From positions 65,565 through 128,358 of the forward strand of contig NZ_JAFEUF010000001.1 of assembly GCF_016901035.1 (NCBI RefSeq): DNA of 62,794 nucleotides, read 5' to 3'. The translations under genes were made by a program, and so were the position numbers. Source of the stretch: Streptomyces durocortorensis (GTDB taxonomy: Bacteria; Actinomycetota; Actinomycetes; Streptomycetales; Streptomycetaceae). The notes beneath the pieces are model-generated. The model made no database searches, was not told where the DNA came from, and worked only from the letters and a program-made list of their open reading frames with translations. This document shows, one piece after another, positions 16,448 to 26,428 of this stretch (position 1 is its first letter; every line of letters starts with the position of its first letter).

Positions 16448-17716
16448 TCAACAGGCGAGATCTACAGCAGCGGTAGCGAAGCCGTCATCGCACTGTCGAG
16501 ACGCGTCGCTCTTCGCCTGGAGAACTTCAGCATCGAAGAGCCTGGAGGTCAACGCCTCGGTCAGAGGTGGGGGTACGGCGTTGCCAATGATGACCTGAAC
16601 CTCGGTGCGCGTCAGCTCGTAGCGAGGCTTGACCCTCTCATCGACGAACTTGAAGTAGTCCGGGAAGCCCTGGATGCGCGCGGCCTCATGGGCGGTTAGA
16701 CATCGAGGAACAGCAGGGTGGACAAAGCGTCCGCGCCCCATCGTCGCAAATCCGCTGGTGATGGTCTGAGACGGACGATCCCACCATAGACGGCCATACA
16801 TAGCGGTGTAATTATGCTCGCCGCGATGACACTCGGGGCGCTCTTCGTTCGGCAGATTGTGCTCGTCATTGTCGAAGAGATACTTCATACGCCGTTGGTT
16901 GTCCGCGTTGGGTATAGCAGCTTCATCGAAGAATGATTTGGCGTGAACGTCGAGCAGGTCACCGATCGCCCAACGCAGGTCATGCGGTACAGCGATGCGG
17001 CCCTCTACCTTCAGCAAGTCAGCCGCCGAGAACCCAAAAGGCAGCGCGTCTTCGCGGATGGCCAGTAGTATGTGGCGCTTGCGTGTCTGAGCGACCCCGA
17101 GCTTGAGCAGGTCGATACGACCAGTGGCGACGTCGTATCCAAGCCTCTTGAGGTGAACGATGGCGCGGGAGACCACCTGCTGCTTGTCGTTGACAACGGC
17201 CAGCACGTTCTCAATGACGACTGCACTGGGGCGCAGAACCTCGGCCGCACGAGCCATACGCAGGTACAGCCGGTTCTTGGGATCATCACGGCGGGTGTGG
17301 TTGTTGAGGTTGCTGTGCCCCTGACACGGTGGCCCACCAATCAGGAGCTCCACCTCACCCACCGTGGATAGAGTCTTCTCCTCCTGAGCGGTCAACGTGG
17401 AGCCAAGGTCACCATCGAAGAAGGATTCGACGGTCCCCTGTTGGACGTTGGCCTTGGGGAAGTTAGCCTTGAAGACCTTGGTGGGAGCCGCCTCAAAGTC
17501 AACCGCAAGACGAACGTCGAGCGAAACGTCAAGCCTGTGCGCCGCCTGGGCAATACCGAGGGTGAGGCCACCACAGCCGGCGAAGAGGTCCACGACTCGC
17601 AGGGAACCGACGCCCTCCTCAAACTTCGGCCGGCGCTTGGCCCGCAAGGGGTGTCGCTCACCCACGTGTGACCCCCATCTGCACTTGCTCGTAGAACCGA
17701 CGGAACGAGCGGTCAT
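16448..17716 (-). CDS. C5-cytosine DNA methyltransferase
   Basis: The 422-aa product has the ordered C5-MTase motifs: DLFAGCGGLTLG (SAM site), GGPPCQGHS with the catalytic Cys, VIENV, QTRKRHILLA and the C-terminal IIGNAVPPPL. It would methylate C5 of cytosine in an unknown target set by the variable region before IIGNAVPP. It is divergent from the three-gene ATPase operon, with 283 bases between, and a Vsr gene closes the other side of the island. That layout suggests it protects self DNA, or produces the mark that the trio reads. The N-terminal 35 residues before GSLRVVDLFAG are not typical, so the true start may be internal. Confidence 0.9.
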   Translation of the reverse strand: MTARSVGSTSKCRWGSHVGERHPLRAKRRPKFEEGVGSLRVVDLFAGCGGLTLGIAQAAHRLDVSLDVRLAVDFEAAPTKVFKANFPKANVQQGTVESFFDGDLGSTLTAQEEKTLSTVGEVELLIGGPPCQGHSNLNNHTRRDDPKNRLYLRMARAAEVLRPSAVVIENVLAVVNDKQQVVSRAIVHLKRLGYDVATGRIDLLKLGVAQTRKRHILLAIREDALPFGFSAADLLKVEGRIAVPHDLRWAIGDLLDVHAKSFFDEAAIPNADNQRRMKYLFDNDEHNLPNEERPECHRGEHNYTAMYGRLWWDRPSQTITSGFATMGRGRFVHPAVPRCLTAHEAARIQGFPDYFKFVDERVKPRYELTRTEVQVIIGNAVPPPLTEALTSRLFDAEVLQAKSDASRQCDDGFATAAVDLAC

Positions 17717-17999
17717 CGTACTCGATCAAGGTTGATCAAGCGCTGCAGACGGGCACCTACCCATCGGCTGACGTGCCGATCACGTCGGGTTCGCGCCCCC
17801 TGAACAAGCTCGTCAACGACCGTCGCCCTGCGACCCTGTTGCTCCTGCGGCGTCGACGAGATCGACGCCTGTGTTCCTTCAAGGGGACCAAGTCAAGCCA
17901 GGAGCATTTTCGCGCCGCGTCGCAGCATTTGATCTACCGTCAGGCTCGCTGGCAGCTAAAATTCTGCAGCCCTGGGCTCGATCGACGAAGGACAGCAGC
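17717..17999. promoter_or_regulatory. divergent promoter region of the defence island
   Basis: These 283 bases separate the methyltransferase start from the ATPase ATG and must hold promoters for both directions. An A/T-rich patch (AGCTAAAATTCTG, about 17954-17966) is the best -10-like sequence for the rightward operon, and GAAGGAC sits about 7 bases before ATG 18000. The frame is open back to 17871, but I see no reason to extend the protein. No operator palindrome is obvious. Confidence 0.4.
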
Positions 18000-19832
18000 A
18001 TGCCGCTAGAGGTCAACAAACACGTCCAACGGATACGTCGTTATCAGCCGTTCGACGTCGACACCTCTGAGATGGTCTATGAGCTGCAGGCAGACTGGAC
18101 ACAGCCACAGTTCCCCGTCGTGACGCTGGACTACCTGCTGAGCGCCATCGAGCGACAGACCACGAAGACCATCGTCCTCACCGGAGACGCCGGGCACGGC
18201 AAGACGAGCCTGTGCGCCAGCCTTCTGGCCAAGCTGCGGGCTGGTGACGAGCCGATCACGCCAGATGTCCGGAAGGCGGTCTTCCTCGGCCTGTCCGAGG
18301 CAAAAGGCGCGAGCCGCCCTGTCGGCCGGACCCGCAGCGGACGCCCGCTGTACATCCTCAGCGATCTGAGCGAGCTCAGCCCGCAGGCCGGTGCTCACAA
18401 GCTCGTGGAGCTTCTCGACCCTCCGGACAACGGCATCGCGATCATCTGCGCGAACGAGGGCCAACTGCGCAAGTGCGTCGCCGAGGATGACAACCTCGGC
18501 AAAACCGGCACGGGACGTGCCAAGGTTCTGGTGCAGACCCTAACGGAAGGCATAGTTCGCGGGCAGGTCAGTGACTCTGATGGTGCAGTGACCGTCATCA
18601 ACCTCAACTACCAATCCGTAGCGGCAGACAGTTCCAACGGCGGGCTCATCCCTTGGATCCTGAAGCAGTGGACAACGACCCAGTCATCGCGGTGGAAGCG
18701 GTGCGAGACCTGTGATGCACGCAAGGTCTGCCCGATCCTGGCCAATCGCAACGAACTGAGTGATCCCACCCGCGGGCCACAGCGCCGGGTCGCGATCCGG
18801 GACATGTTCGCTGCGGCCGAGCGGACCGGGGCCGTTATCACGACACGTCAGGCGCTCTCGGTCACCAGCTACATGCTCACCGGCGGCCTGTCCTGCGATG
18901 ACGTCCACGCCAGGTACCAGCGGTCGCATTCGAACCGGCAGTGGCAAGCTCCCCACCTGTACCACCAAGCGCTCTTCGGCGACCGGTTGAGTCAGCAACA
19001 GCGTCACCTGGTTCCTGCCTTCTTCGCGCTACGAAAGTTGGACCCGGGCCGGGTCTCCCGTCGCCAGGTCGACGACCGACTGGACCTAGATACGGCGGGC
19101 GACTTCCCTCCCGCGGATTCCAGCAGCTACCTGAATAAGGTCCGCACGAATCGGGACGCCCAAAAGCAGGCCGAACAGTTGCGGGGCCTATACACGTTCC
19201 TGCGGCGAGCCGACTTCTTCAACAGCGACGACGATACGGATCGTTCCGCCCGAATGGGTCTGCAGGCCGGAGACGACTTTGTGCGTGTCCAGGACAAGGA
19301 CCGGGACCCGGCAGACACCAGAGTGCGAGACCTATTTCTCAAGGGCCTGGAGGCCGTCCAGGGCATTCACCGGGCATCGAGCAACCCTGACTTCTTCGTA
19401 CTTGACCCCGCCTTCTTCACACACCGCGCCCGCGCCGCCGTGGTCTCCCGGCGAGTGCCCAGCAAGGGCGTCGAGGTGGTCGACCAGGTCACCCAGTGGC
19501 AACGGGAAGCCGGGACGAGCACCACCCCCGAGATGCGGAACGCCGTCGAGTGGCTCAACCGGGCCATCTACATCCGTATCCCAGCCGTCGCCCCTGACCA
19601 GGACGCAGTCTCGGTGGAAGCGGACCTCTTGCGTTTCGAGTTGTTGACGCGGTGGGCCGCGGGCCTGCGCAGCGAGGTGCAGCACGAGGCAGAGATCCGC
19701 GGCCTGAGCGGATCCCTGGCCGAGCTGGCTGACTCGTCGAACAAGGACGACGAGATCCAGGTACTGGTGGGCAACGTCATGCGAAAACTCATGATCGACG
19801 TCGGCGACAAGATCAGGTCGGTGCGTGCGTAA
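18000..19832 (+). CDS. P-loop ATPase, DptF-like
   Basis: The 610-aa protein from ATG 18000 has a Walker A at residues 62-69 (GDAGHGKT) and a plausible Walker B/sensor region further on (IAIICANEGQLRKC). A Cys cluster near residues 235-244 (CETCDARKVC, followed by PILANRNEL) looks like a zinc site. The C-terminus is helical. It is the first gene of a coupled trio whose sizes (610, 479 and 1678 aa) and order resemble DptF-DptG-DptH, the phosphorothioation-dependent restriction module. The assignment rests on architecture and my memory of the family; I could not search. The stop and next start overlap as TAATG. Confidence 0.75.
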   Translation: MPLEVNKHVQRIRRYQPFDVDTSEMVYELQADWTQPQFPVVTLDYLLSAIERQTTKTIVLTGDAGHGKTSLCASLLAKLRAGDEPITPDVRKAVFLGLSEAKGASRPVGRTRSGRPLYILSDLSELSPQAGAHKLVELLDPPDNGIAIICANEGQLRKCVAEDDNLGKTGTGRAKVLVQTLTEGIVRGQVSDSDGAVTVINLNYQSVAADSSNGGLIPWILKQWTTTQSSRWKRCETCDARKVCPILANRNELSDPTRGPQRRVAIRDMFAAAERTGAVITTRQALSVTSYMLTGGLSCDDVHARYQRSHSNRQWQAPHLYHQALFGDRLSQQQRHLVPAFFALRKLDPGRVSRRQVDDRLDLDTAGDFPPADSSSYLNKVRTNRDAQKQAEQLRGLYTFLRRADFFNSDDDTDRSARMGLQAGDDFVRVQDKDRDPADTRVRDLFLKGLEAVQGIHRASSNPDFFVLDPAFFTHRARAAVVSRRVPSKGVEVVDQVTQWQREAGTSTTPEMRNAVEWLNRAIYIRIPAVAPDQDAVSVEADLLRFELLTRWAAGLRSEVQHEAEIRGLSGSLAELADSSNKDDEIQVLVGNVMRKLMIDVGDKIRSVRA

Positions 19833-21271
19833 TGGCTGATCGTTCCAAGGCCGAGGTGGTCCTTCGCCTCTTTGGGGTGAATCTCGAACAGCAGGGCCGC
19901 GGTTTCTACATCCCGCTTGAGATGCTCGCGATCGCCCGCGGCGTCTACCTGGCGCATCAGGAGGACCCGGAGCAGTTCGCGGGGCTCCTGGACAACGGAG
20001 CCGGCACGGCTTACAAGAGAACCTCTCACGACCTGGCCCGGCGAATCGCGACCAAGGCCCCCATAGTCGAGGGCAATGAAGAACTAGGCAAGGCCGTCGA
20101 GCTGGACTCTCCCGAGACGATGGAAACGCTCCACGCTCTGTTCTCCTCCCTGTTGGTTGAAATCCCAGGGCGTCGCAGTCAGCCCAGCTGGTTCGGCGCG
20201 CACATCTATCCGTTCGTCGGTGAGCTCATCCACTACGACGCAGTCGAACGACGAGTCAAGCAAATCGATGCCAAGAAGAGCGCTAAGAAGCGCAAGCAGG
20301 CCACCAAAGTCGATGTCGGCATCAACGCTCCTACTATCGAGCGCTACCTCTTCCGCGATGGTGGGAGTTGGGCCTACAAGGCCCTTCGTGCCGACCTCGC
20401 TCCTACCCGCAAGGAAGCGACCCGGCAGGGCCTGAGCGACCTCGTGCAGGACAGCGAAACCCCACTGGGCAATCTCGCCAAGGCCCTCAGCGCGCACGAC
20501 TTCGACTACGACGAATCTCCCGTGGAAGGCTCAGACACAGGAATCGAGCTGTATGAGGAGCTCAGCCCGTGGCCTGATCTGCTGAGGGAGGGGACCTGCA
20601 ACATCGTCAGTCGGATCGCTACGGTCCCGAGGGCCAAGCGCACGGAGAGCCTCATGCACTGGGTCCCCTACTGCTTGGCACGCCATCAGCTCCACCTCGC
20701 ACGCACCAAGCTCGGTGCCACCAACCGTGAGTCGATCCTGTTGGACTTCGGCAACGAGGCAACCCCGCTGCGCAGGGAATCGCAGAAGAACCTCGCCGGC
20801 TTCCGCAACGACATCGTCAAGGCGATCAACGTCCAGGCCCAGGTAATGATCGGCGAAGCCGAAGGCGACGAGGGTAAAAAACGCCGCTACGAGAGATTCA
20901 TGAAGGAAGGCGGCACCGCGGTCGCCTCACCCCGAGCGTTCTTCAGCGAGACCCTCGCCGCTGTCGGAGCCTTGAACGCGACGGCCGGGCGACGACACTT
21001 CACCATGAAGCCACCGATGCTCGAGGCTCTGGTCTCTGCCACCGTCGCTCAGGAAGCGGAGATGGAGTTCGACAAGTTCTGCACGCTGCTGTACGAGAGG
21101 TATGGGCTTGTGATGGAGGACAAGGTCGCGGCAGCGAGCCCGTTGGCCTACGAGGTCGACCCATCGGTCCTTGACCACAACGGCAAGGCGTTCCGGGAGA
21201 AACTCGCCGCTATTGGTCTGCTCACTCAATATTCAGATGCAACCAGCATGGTTCGAGGGGAGCCCCGGTGA
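19832..21271 (+). CDS. 479-aa protein, DptG-like by position
   Basis: Starts at ATG 19832 within TAATG and ends in a GTGA overlap with the next gene, so it is translationally coupled on both sides. It is soluble, helical and charged, with a Lys-rich patch (DAKKSAKKRKQATK, about residues 148-161). No P-loop or nuclease motif is visible. The C-terminus carries the tidy segments RRHFTMKPPMLEALVSATV and LGLLTQYSDATSMV-like residues. In Dpt modules the middle gene has a similar length and no catalytic motif. It probably bridges the two ATPases. Function is inferred from context only. Confidence 0.7.
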   Translation: MADRSKAEVVLRLFGVNLEQQGRGFYIPLEMLAIARGVYLAHQEDPEQFAGLLDNGAGTAYKRTSHDLARRIATKAPIVEGNEELGKAVELDSPETMETLHALFSSLLVEIPGRRSQPSWFGAHIYPFVGELIHYDAVERRVKQIDAKKSAKKRKQATKVDVGINAPTIERYLFRDGGSWAYKALRADLAPTRKEATRQGLSDLVQDSETPLGNLAKALSAHDFDYDESPVEGSDTGIELYEELSPWPDLLREGTCNIVSRIATVPRAKRTESLMHWVPYCLARHQLHLARTKLGATNRESILLDFGNEATPLRRESQKNLAGFRNDIVKAINVQAQVMIGEAEGDEGKKRRYERFMKEGGTAVASPRAFFSETLAAVGALNATAGRRHFTMKPPMLEALVSATVAQEAEMEFDKFCTLLYERYGLVMEDKVAAASPLAYEVDPSVLDHNGKAFREKLAAIGLLTQYSDATSMVRGEPR

Positions 21272-24200
21272 CCGACAGCAGCATCCGAGCGCTCGGGCGG
21301 TTCGTCGCCGACGAAGCACTTCGCAAGGTCACTGAGGCCAACGGGGCCCGCGCCGTCCTACGGGTCAGCGGCTTCGACCGACCGACCGTGGCCGAGGCAC
21401 TCCGCCGCACTGCCCGGCAGCTGTTGGGCTCGCAGGACAGTCAGGTTGTCGTCAAGGTCGGCACCTCAGAGCCAATCGAAGGTGTCCCTGCTGACTACCT
21501 GTTGAGGCCCCAGGACCAGCTGACCAAGTGGCGAAATTCAGGACAGGGCAGGGCGGTGTTGCTCTTCGAGTGGGGGCAGTCTCCGGACGCACAGGGGCTG
21601 GCGGCCATGAACGCCCTGAACGATGCCACGATCCTGGGGAACTACCATGACCCCTCCGGCGAGCGTGGGTTCGACAGATTCATGGCGGAAGCATGGCGGG
21701 AAGCGGGGGGTATCGGCACTGTTCCAGCCGCGATGGGCACCGTTTTGCCGGCGATCTGGGGTGCCGTCACGGATGAGGAGCCCCGGTCCTTGCACCGCTG
21801 GGCAGCCTTCCTGGTCGACACTGCGCAGAAGGTCGCAGCAACTCAGGTCCGCACCCCTGACGTGGTCTACCCGGAGATCTCCGCTGCCCTGCCGGCTCTT
21901 GATCTCTTCCCGGACCGAGGACTCTTCGTCAAGCCCGCCGCGCTGACCACCCGGATCAAGAAGAACGTCTCGGTAAGTGCCTTCAAGCAGCCCACGGGCA
22001 AGGAGATCACCGAGGACGACCTGATAGACCGCATAAGCGCGACCGAGTTCAGTGCGGAGTCCTTGGACCACGTCGGCACGGACTCCGAGACTGCCAAGGA
22101 GCTCATGCGCGGCCTCGTACTCAACCTCAATCGCAGTGGCTCCACTCCGCAGGACTCTCGTCAGTTGCGCCGAGGACAGGACCTGACCCTCTGGCTGGAA
22201 GTCTTCGAACAGAAGTCCAAGAAGATCGGCCTGGGCCAGCAGGTCCGGCAGGAGATCGAGAAGGCCGACACAGATCGGGTCGACGAGTTCGACGCCATGG
22301 TGATCGAAGATGCACTCGATCTCGGAGATCAGGAAGCCGCACAGCGTTTCCTTGACGAGGCTCCTGTCTGCGGGGCGGATCCTCTGGCCGACCTGCTGTC
22401 CAAGCGGTCGCGCCGCAAAGTCGAGAAGCTTGCCTTTCCGGACTCTCAGTTCGTCCAGGACCCGCTGCGTGCCCTGCTGCGCGAGCTGACCTACTTCTCC
22501 GATGAAGAGGAAGGCTCCGTCGTCGTCGGGCTGGAAGGCAACCAGGAAGTTGGGCGGTGGAGCCGTTGGCTCTTTGCTTTCCTGTACGCCAACACCCTCG
22601 ATGACGTCCGGGAATCCACCGGTCTTCGTCTGACTCTGGACGTCAAGAAGTGCCTGTTGGACCTGACCAAGCCGCCCCTCCCGGAGGAGGACGAGCCGTT
22701 CGATCCGAACACGGAGTGGGCCCCGCTGCGCATCCTGGTCGAGATGGACGGCGCCCAGCGACGCTTTCGCTGGGACCCTCTTGGCATCCCGGGGCAAATC
22801 GCGCTGGCGGCTCTCATACACGGCTGGCGAACTCCCCCTGGCCATACCGGCAAGTTGACCTTTGACACCTTCCTCGAAAGGTTCAATGACCCCCGGCAGT
22901 GGCAGGCCGACGAACCCTTGCCTGTTTCCGAATCGCAGTTTGCCAGTCAGCTGGAGCGCCTCAGGCTTGAGCATTTCAGCCGGTTCTGCGACGGGCTTGA
23001 CGCCGGGAAGATCAACGATTACGTACGCGAGTGGGAAGGCGTGCTCCGCGAAGCTCGCACCACCCTGGTTCCCGACAACGCTCCGAACGCCGACCTCGAG
23101 GCTGTCGTCCTGACCGATGTTGTCGGGCTTGCCGACCACCGCATGATGATGCTGGCCACTCACCCGCTGAAGCTGCGCTGGCTGGCAAAGAACTACGAGG
23201 AGGCTGCTGACAGCATCGAGACCGCCCTGAACAAGGAGGGAGGTCTGAGCCTAAACCAGGAAAACGAGGAGCTCTTCTTCGACGCCATTGAGCGTATCTC
23301 CCCACACGGGACACCCGCTGTCCTCGTCGGTCCCGGCGGCACGATTGCCATTCCGATGCGAGAGTCGGCCGGGCACGAGGAGTACGCACCGGTCCGCTAC
23401 GGCGGAAACGAGTCCAAGGACTGGCTCTCCAGCGTCGACGAGACTGCGATCGACGAGATGGTCCGCGTCATCACCGACTACCTGACGACCTACCCCCACA
23501 AGCTTGATGGGCTGCGCGTACTGCTTCTGGACCGCAACGGCGACCCTGTCCTACCGATGCGCGTGGCCAAGCAGATGCGGGCCAAGAACCCTCGTTTGAA
23601 AGTTGATCTGGTTGTACTGGCTCCGCAGGCCACCCACCACGAGATCATCCAGGGTTTCGACCTGCAGTTCTCCGGTACGGAGATGTCCGACGACAGCTTC
23701 CTGCCCGACGTCCAACTGATCCTTCAGGCATGGGAGCCCGACCAGGAAGCAGACCTGTCAGGGCTGGAGGACACCATCGACCTCGCTCTGGCGCCGGCGC
23801 TGTTCGGCACGCAGACCAGTATGAAGGAGAGCACCAAGAAGGAGTCCCTGTCGGGCTACTTCAACCCCTGGAAACACCCAGCTTCACACAACCTGGCTCA
23901 GACCAGCGAGAACGTCGTGAGAGCACTGTTGCCTGAGACCGCCGACGAGACTCTTGAGTCTTGGTCGACCTTGTGCGTGCGCTACGACCGCCGTTCCCCG
24001 GTCTCCCGGGAGAGTGTCGACGGCATCGACTACTTCGAGATGCAGGTGCAGTTCGACCAGCACCAGAACCTGTTCGAGACCCTGCACCGTGTGGCCCACT
24101 GGGTCGTCACTCTCGACAGCTTCATCGGCCGTGAGCAAATCGACTCCCTGCGCAACCGCCCTGACGTCATCCTCGTTAAGCCCAGCGTCGGCAAGAACGA

Positions 24201-26304
24201 GTCCTACACCCTCATTGTCAGCTCGCAGACAGGTCGGCAGTTCGTCGTTCAGCGACTGTGCCGCCGCCTTGAGCAGATCGGTGTCGTCACCCCGCAGGAC
24301 TCGGAAAGCACCGCTAAACGAATCTACGAGGTCGGCCGCAACGTGGCCCCTGGCGCCGTGCTGCGCTCCCTCGGCATTGGCACTACGGTCAACGAAGTCG
24401 TCGGCCTGGTAGCCACGCGATTTGTCATCGACCAGCAGTTTCCCGTCTCTAGGCAGGGCACGAGCCTGGTCACGTGGATCAGCTTCGACGAGCACCACCG
24501 CTGGTTCGGCCGCGGACACAAGACTCGTGCCGACCTCGGCCGGTTTGTGCTGACGGTCCAGGACGACGGCACTGTTCGCCTGGATGTCCTGGTCGCCGAG
24601 TCCAAGTTCCGCCAGACCTTCGACGTCGGTTCGGCTGAGGAACAGCTCAACCGCACGACTGACCTGTGTAGGGATGCCTTCCGTTCGGAAGGCGAGGCTC
24701 GCCACGACCGGCCCTTCTGGCTGGACGAGCTTGCTGCCGCGATCGCTCAGACCAGTGGAAAGACCACGCAGGCCGAAGACCTTCCAGCTCGCACCCTGAT
24801 CGGTAATGACGACCACCGCCAGGTCGAGGCGAAGGTCCTTGATGCCCTACGCTCCGAGGATGTCCAACTCGGCCATGTTACTGGCGTTGCCGTGGCTATC
24901 TCGGCAGAGGACGATCAGTCGGCACCCGCGATCGGAAGCCTCGGCAGGCACACCTTGGTGAGGTTGAACAAACGGGAACTGCTGAACCTCATCGGCGCTC
25001 TACGCGCCAAGGAGGACCCCACCAACGCCGATCCCCTTGTTGTCTCTGGAGACCTCAGCGGGACCGTGAAGGCCGCTGGCACTGCCGTCGAAACCTCCTC
25101 TGTGGGCCTCTCCGCCGAACCGCCCACTCTGGATGAAACAACGGCATTTGCCGAGGCCGGCGGGGCTGCCGCTCTAACAGCGTCGCCAGGAGCGGTACTT
25201 GCACGTCACCCTGCCGCAGAGGCAGGTCCTGCACCTCTGAAAGCTTCCCGCGGTGGGCTCTCCGAGGAGGAGCTGGCGCTTCGATACAACAAGATCGTTG
25301 ACGTCTTTGCCCGCCACAAGGTCGCGGTCACCGCACCGGAGGTCGGCAAGTGGCAGGAGGGCCCCGGCTTCTATATCTTCCGGTTCATCCCCAATCCTGG
25401 GGTCACCGTGGACAAGCTGACCAACCGACGCGACGAGATCTTCCTGGCCCTGGCGCTCCCCTCCGGGTTCAGCATTCGTGCCCGCAGCGACCGCGGCTCC
25501 GTGCTTTTCGAGATCCCCAAGATCGACGACGAGAAGTACGGGGTCGACGCCAAGGCGCTGTGGCTGCGGTGCCCGGCCAATCCCGAGAGCCTCATCGCCC
25601 CGCTGGGCGCCGACATCGAGGGCAACCCGGTCACCATTGACCTCTCCTCCGCAGACTCACCGCATTTGCTGGTGGCCGGCACTACCGGATCGGGAAAGTC
25701 CGTCGCGCTGGATACGATCCTCAAGGGCCTGGTCCGGTACGACAAGAGCACCCTGCGACTCCGCCTCGTTGATCCCAAGGGCACCGAGCTTGTCGACTTC
25801 GAGGACGACCCGCACCTTGACGGCGTGATCGGTATGGACGCTGCCGATGCCATCGAGATCCTTGAGGAAACCGTCGAAGAGATGGCCGTGCGCTACAAGG
25901 ACATGAAGGCGATCCGCACACGCAAGCTCGTCGAGTACAACGCCAAGGTCGACAAGGCAGATCGAAAGCCCTGGATCGTCATCGTCCTTGATGAGTACGC
26001 CGATCTCACTAGCGATCCCGAAGAGAAGAAGCAGATCGAAGCGCTGCTCAAGCGCCTCACGCAGAAAGCCCGCGCTGCGGGCATCCACGTCATTACAGCC
26101 ACGCAGCGACCGAGTGCGGACGTCATCTCTACGACCATCCGCTCCAACTTCCCTGCCCAACTCGCCCTGCGGGTCAAGACAGCGACCGACAGCCGCATCA
26201 TTCTGGACGAGACAGGAGCCGAAGCTCTCGCCGGACAGGGCGACGCCTTTTTGCACACGGCTAAGAGCACCACGCGACTGCAGGTGGCCTACGACGGGAG
26301 CTGA
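21268..26304 (+). CDS. 1678-aa protein with C-terminal FtsK/HerA-type motor, DptH-like
   Basis: GTG 21268 sits 8 bases after AGGGGAG and overlaps the preceding stop. The first 1,350 or so residues match no domain I recognise. The C-terminal 280 residues are an FtsK/SpoIIIE-type motor: Walker A VAGTTGSGKSV (about residues 1469-1479), VDPKGTEL, Walker B IVIVLDEYAD (about 1571), ATQRPSADVIS and IRSNFPAQLALRV. The FtsK gamma domain is absent. Such motors pump or track along double-stranded DNA. The giant N-terminus plus motor is the DptH plan in phosphorothioation-sensing restriction. Here it more likely polices C5 methylation, given the adjacent MTase and Vsr. Confidence 0.8.
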   Translation: MTDSSIRALGRFVADEALRKVTEANGARAVLRVSGFDRPTVAEALRRTARQLLGSQDSQVVVKVGTSEPIEGVPADYLLRPQDQLTKWRNSGQGRAVLLFEWGQSPDAQGLAAMNALNDATILGNYHDPSGERGFDRFMAEAWREAGGIGTVPAAMGTVLPAIWGAVTDEEPRSLHRWAAFLVDTAQKVAATQVRTPDVVYPEISAALPALDLFPDRGLFVKPAALTTRIKKNVSVSAFKQPTGKEITEDDLIDRISATEFSAESLDHVGTDSETAKELMRGLVLNLNRSGSTPQDSRQLRRGQDLTLWLEVFEQKSKKIGLGQQVRQEIEKADTDRVDEFDAMVIEDALDLGDQEAAQRFLDEAPVCGADPLADLLSKRSRRKVEKLAFPDSQFVQDPLRALLRELTYFSDEEEGSVVVGLEGNQEVGRWSRWLFAFLYANTLDDVRESTGLRLTLDVKKCLLDLTKPPLPEEDEPFDPNTEWAPLRILVEMDGAQRRFRWDPLGIPGQIALAALIHGWRTPPGHTGKLTFDTFLERFNDPRQWQADEPLPVSESQFASQLERLRLEHFSRFCDGLDAGKINDYVREWEGVLREARTTLVPDNAPNADLEAVVLTDVVGLADHRMMMLATHPLKLRWLAKNYEEAADSIETALNKEGGLSLNQENEELFFDAIERISPHGTPAVLVGPGGTIAIPMRESAGHEEYAPVRYGGNESKDWLSSVDETAIDEMVRVITDYLTTYPHKLDGLRVLLLDRNGDPVLPMRVAKQMRAKNPRLKVDLVVLAPQATHHEIIQGFDLQFSGTEMSDDSFLPDVQLILQAWEPDQEADLSGLEDTIDLALAPALFGTQTSMKESTKKESLSGYFNPWKHPASHNLAQTSENVVRALLPETADETLESWSTLCVRYDRRSPVSRESVDGIDYFEMQVQFDQHQNLFETLHRVAHWVVTLDSFIGREQIDSLRNRPDVILVKPSVGKNESYTLIVSSQTGRQFVVQRLCRRLEQIGVVTPQDSESTAKRIYEVGRNVAPGAVLRSLGIGTTVNEVVGLVATRFVIDQQFPVSRQGTSLVTWISFDEHHRWFGRGHKTRADLGRFVLTVQDDGTVRLDVLVAESKFRQTFDVGSAEEQLNRTTDLCRDAFRSEGEARHDRPFWLDELAAAIAQTSGKTTQAEDLPARTLIGNDDHRQVEAKVLDALRSEDVQLGHVTGVAVAISAEDDQSAPAIGSLGRHTLVRLNKRELLNLIGALRAKEDPTNADPLVVSGDLSGTVKAAGTAVETSSVGLSAEPPTLDETTAFAEAGGAAALTASPGAVLARHPAAEAGPAPLKASRGGLSEEELALRYNKIVDVFARHKVAVTAPEVGKWQEGPGFYIFRFIPNPGVTVDKLTNRRDEIFLALALPSGFSIRARSDRGSVLFEIPKIDDEKYGVDAKALWLRCPANPESLIAPLGADIEGNPVTIDLSSADSPHLLVAGTTGSGKSVALDTILKGLVRYDKSTLRLRLVDPKGTELVDFEDDPHLDGVIGMDAADAIEILEETVEEMAVRYKDMKAIRTRKLVEYNAKVDKADRKPWIVIVLDEYADLTSDPEEKKQIEALLKRLTQKARAAGIHVITATQRPSADVISTTIRSNFPAQLALRVKTATDSRIILDETGAEALAGQGDAFLHTAKSTTRLQVAYDGS

Positions 26305-26428
26305 CCAGGTCCCGCCAGGTTTGATCAAATCCATCTCGTAGAGAGGCCAAAAAGGCCACCACTGGTACGAGCTCTTCTCGCTGAACCCGGCGGAGTTCAG
26401 CTGACCGCTGCCGCCAGCGACGTGACGG
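26305..26428. terminator. weak hairpin between convergent genes
   Basis: The 124 bases between the FtsK-motor gene and the convergent vsr contain GGCC-AAAAA-GGCC at about 26344-26357, a short 4-bp stem. It may be part of a bidirectional terminator, but the stem is too short to be sure. Confidence 0.25.

Noticed and set aside
16288..16476. 62-codon frame in the gltX-methyltransferase gap
   Set aside because: Composition is not coding-like, there is no ribosome site, and it runs into the methyltransferase 3' end.
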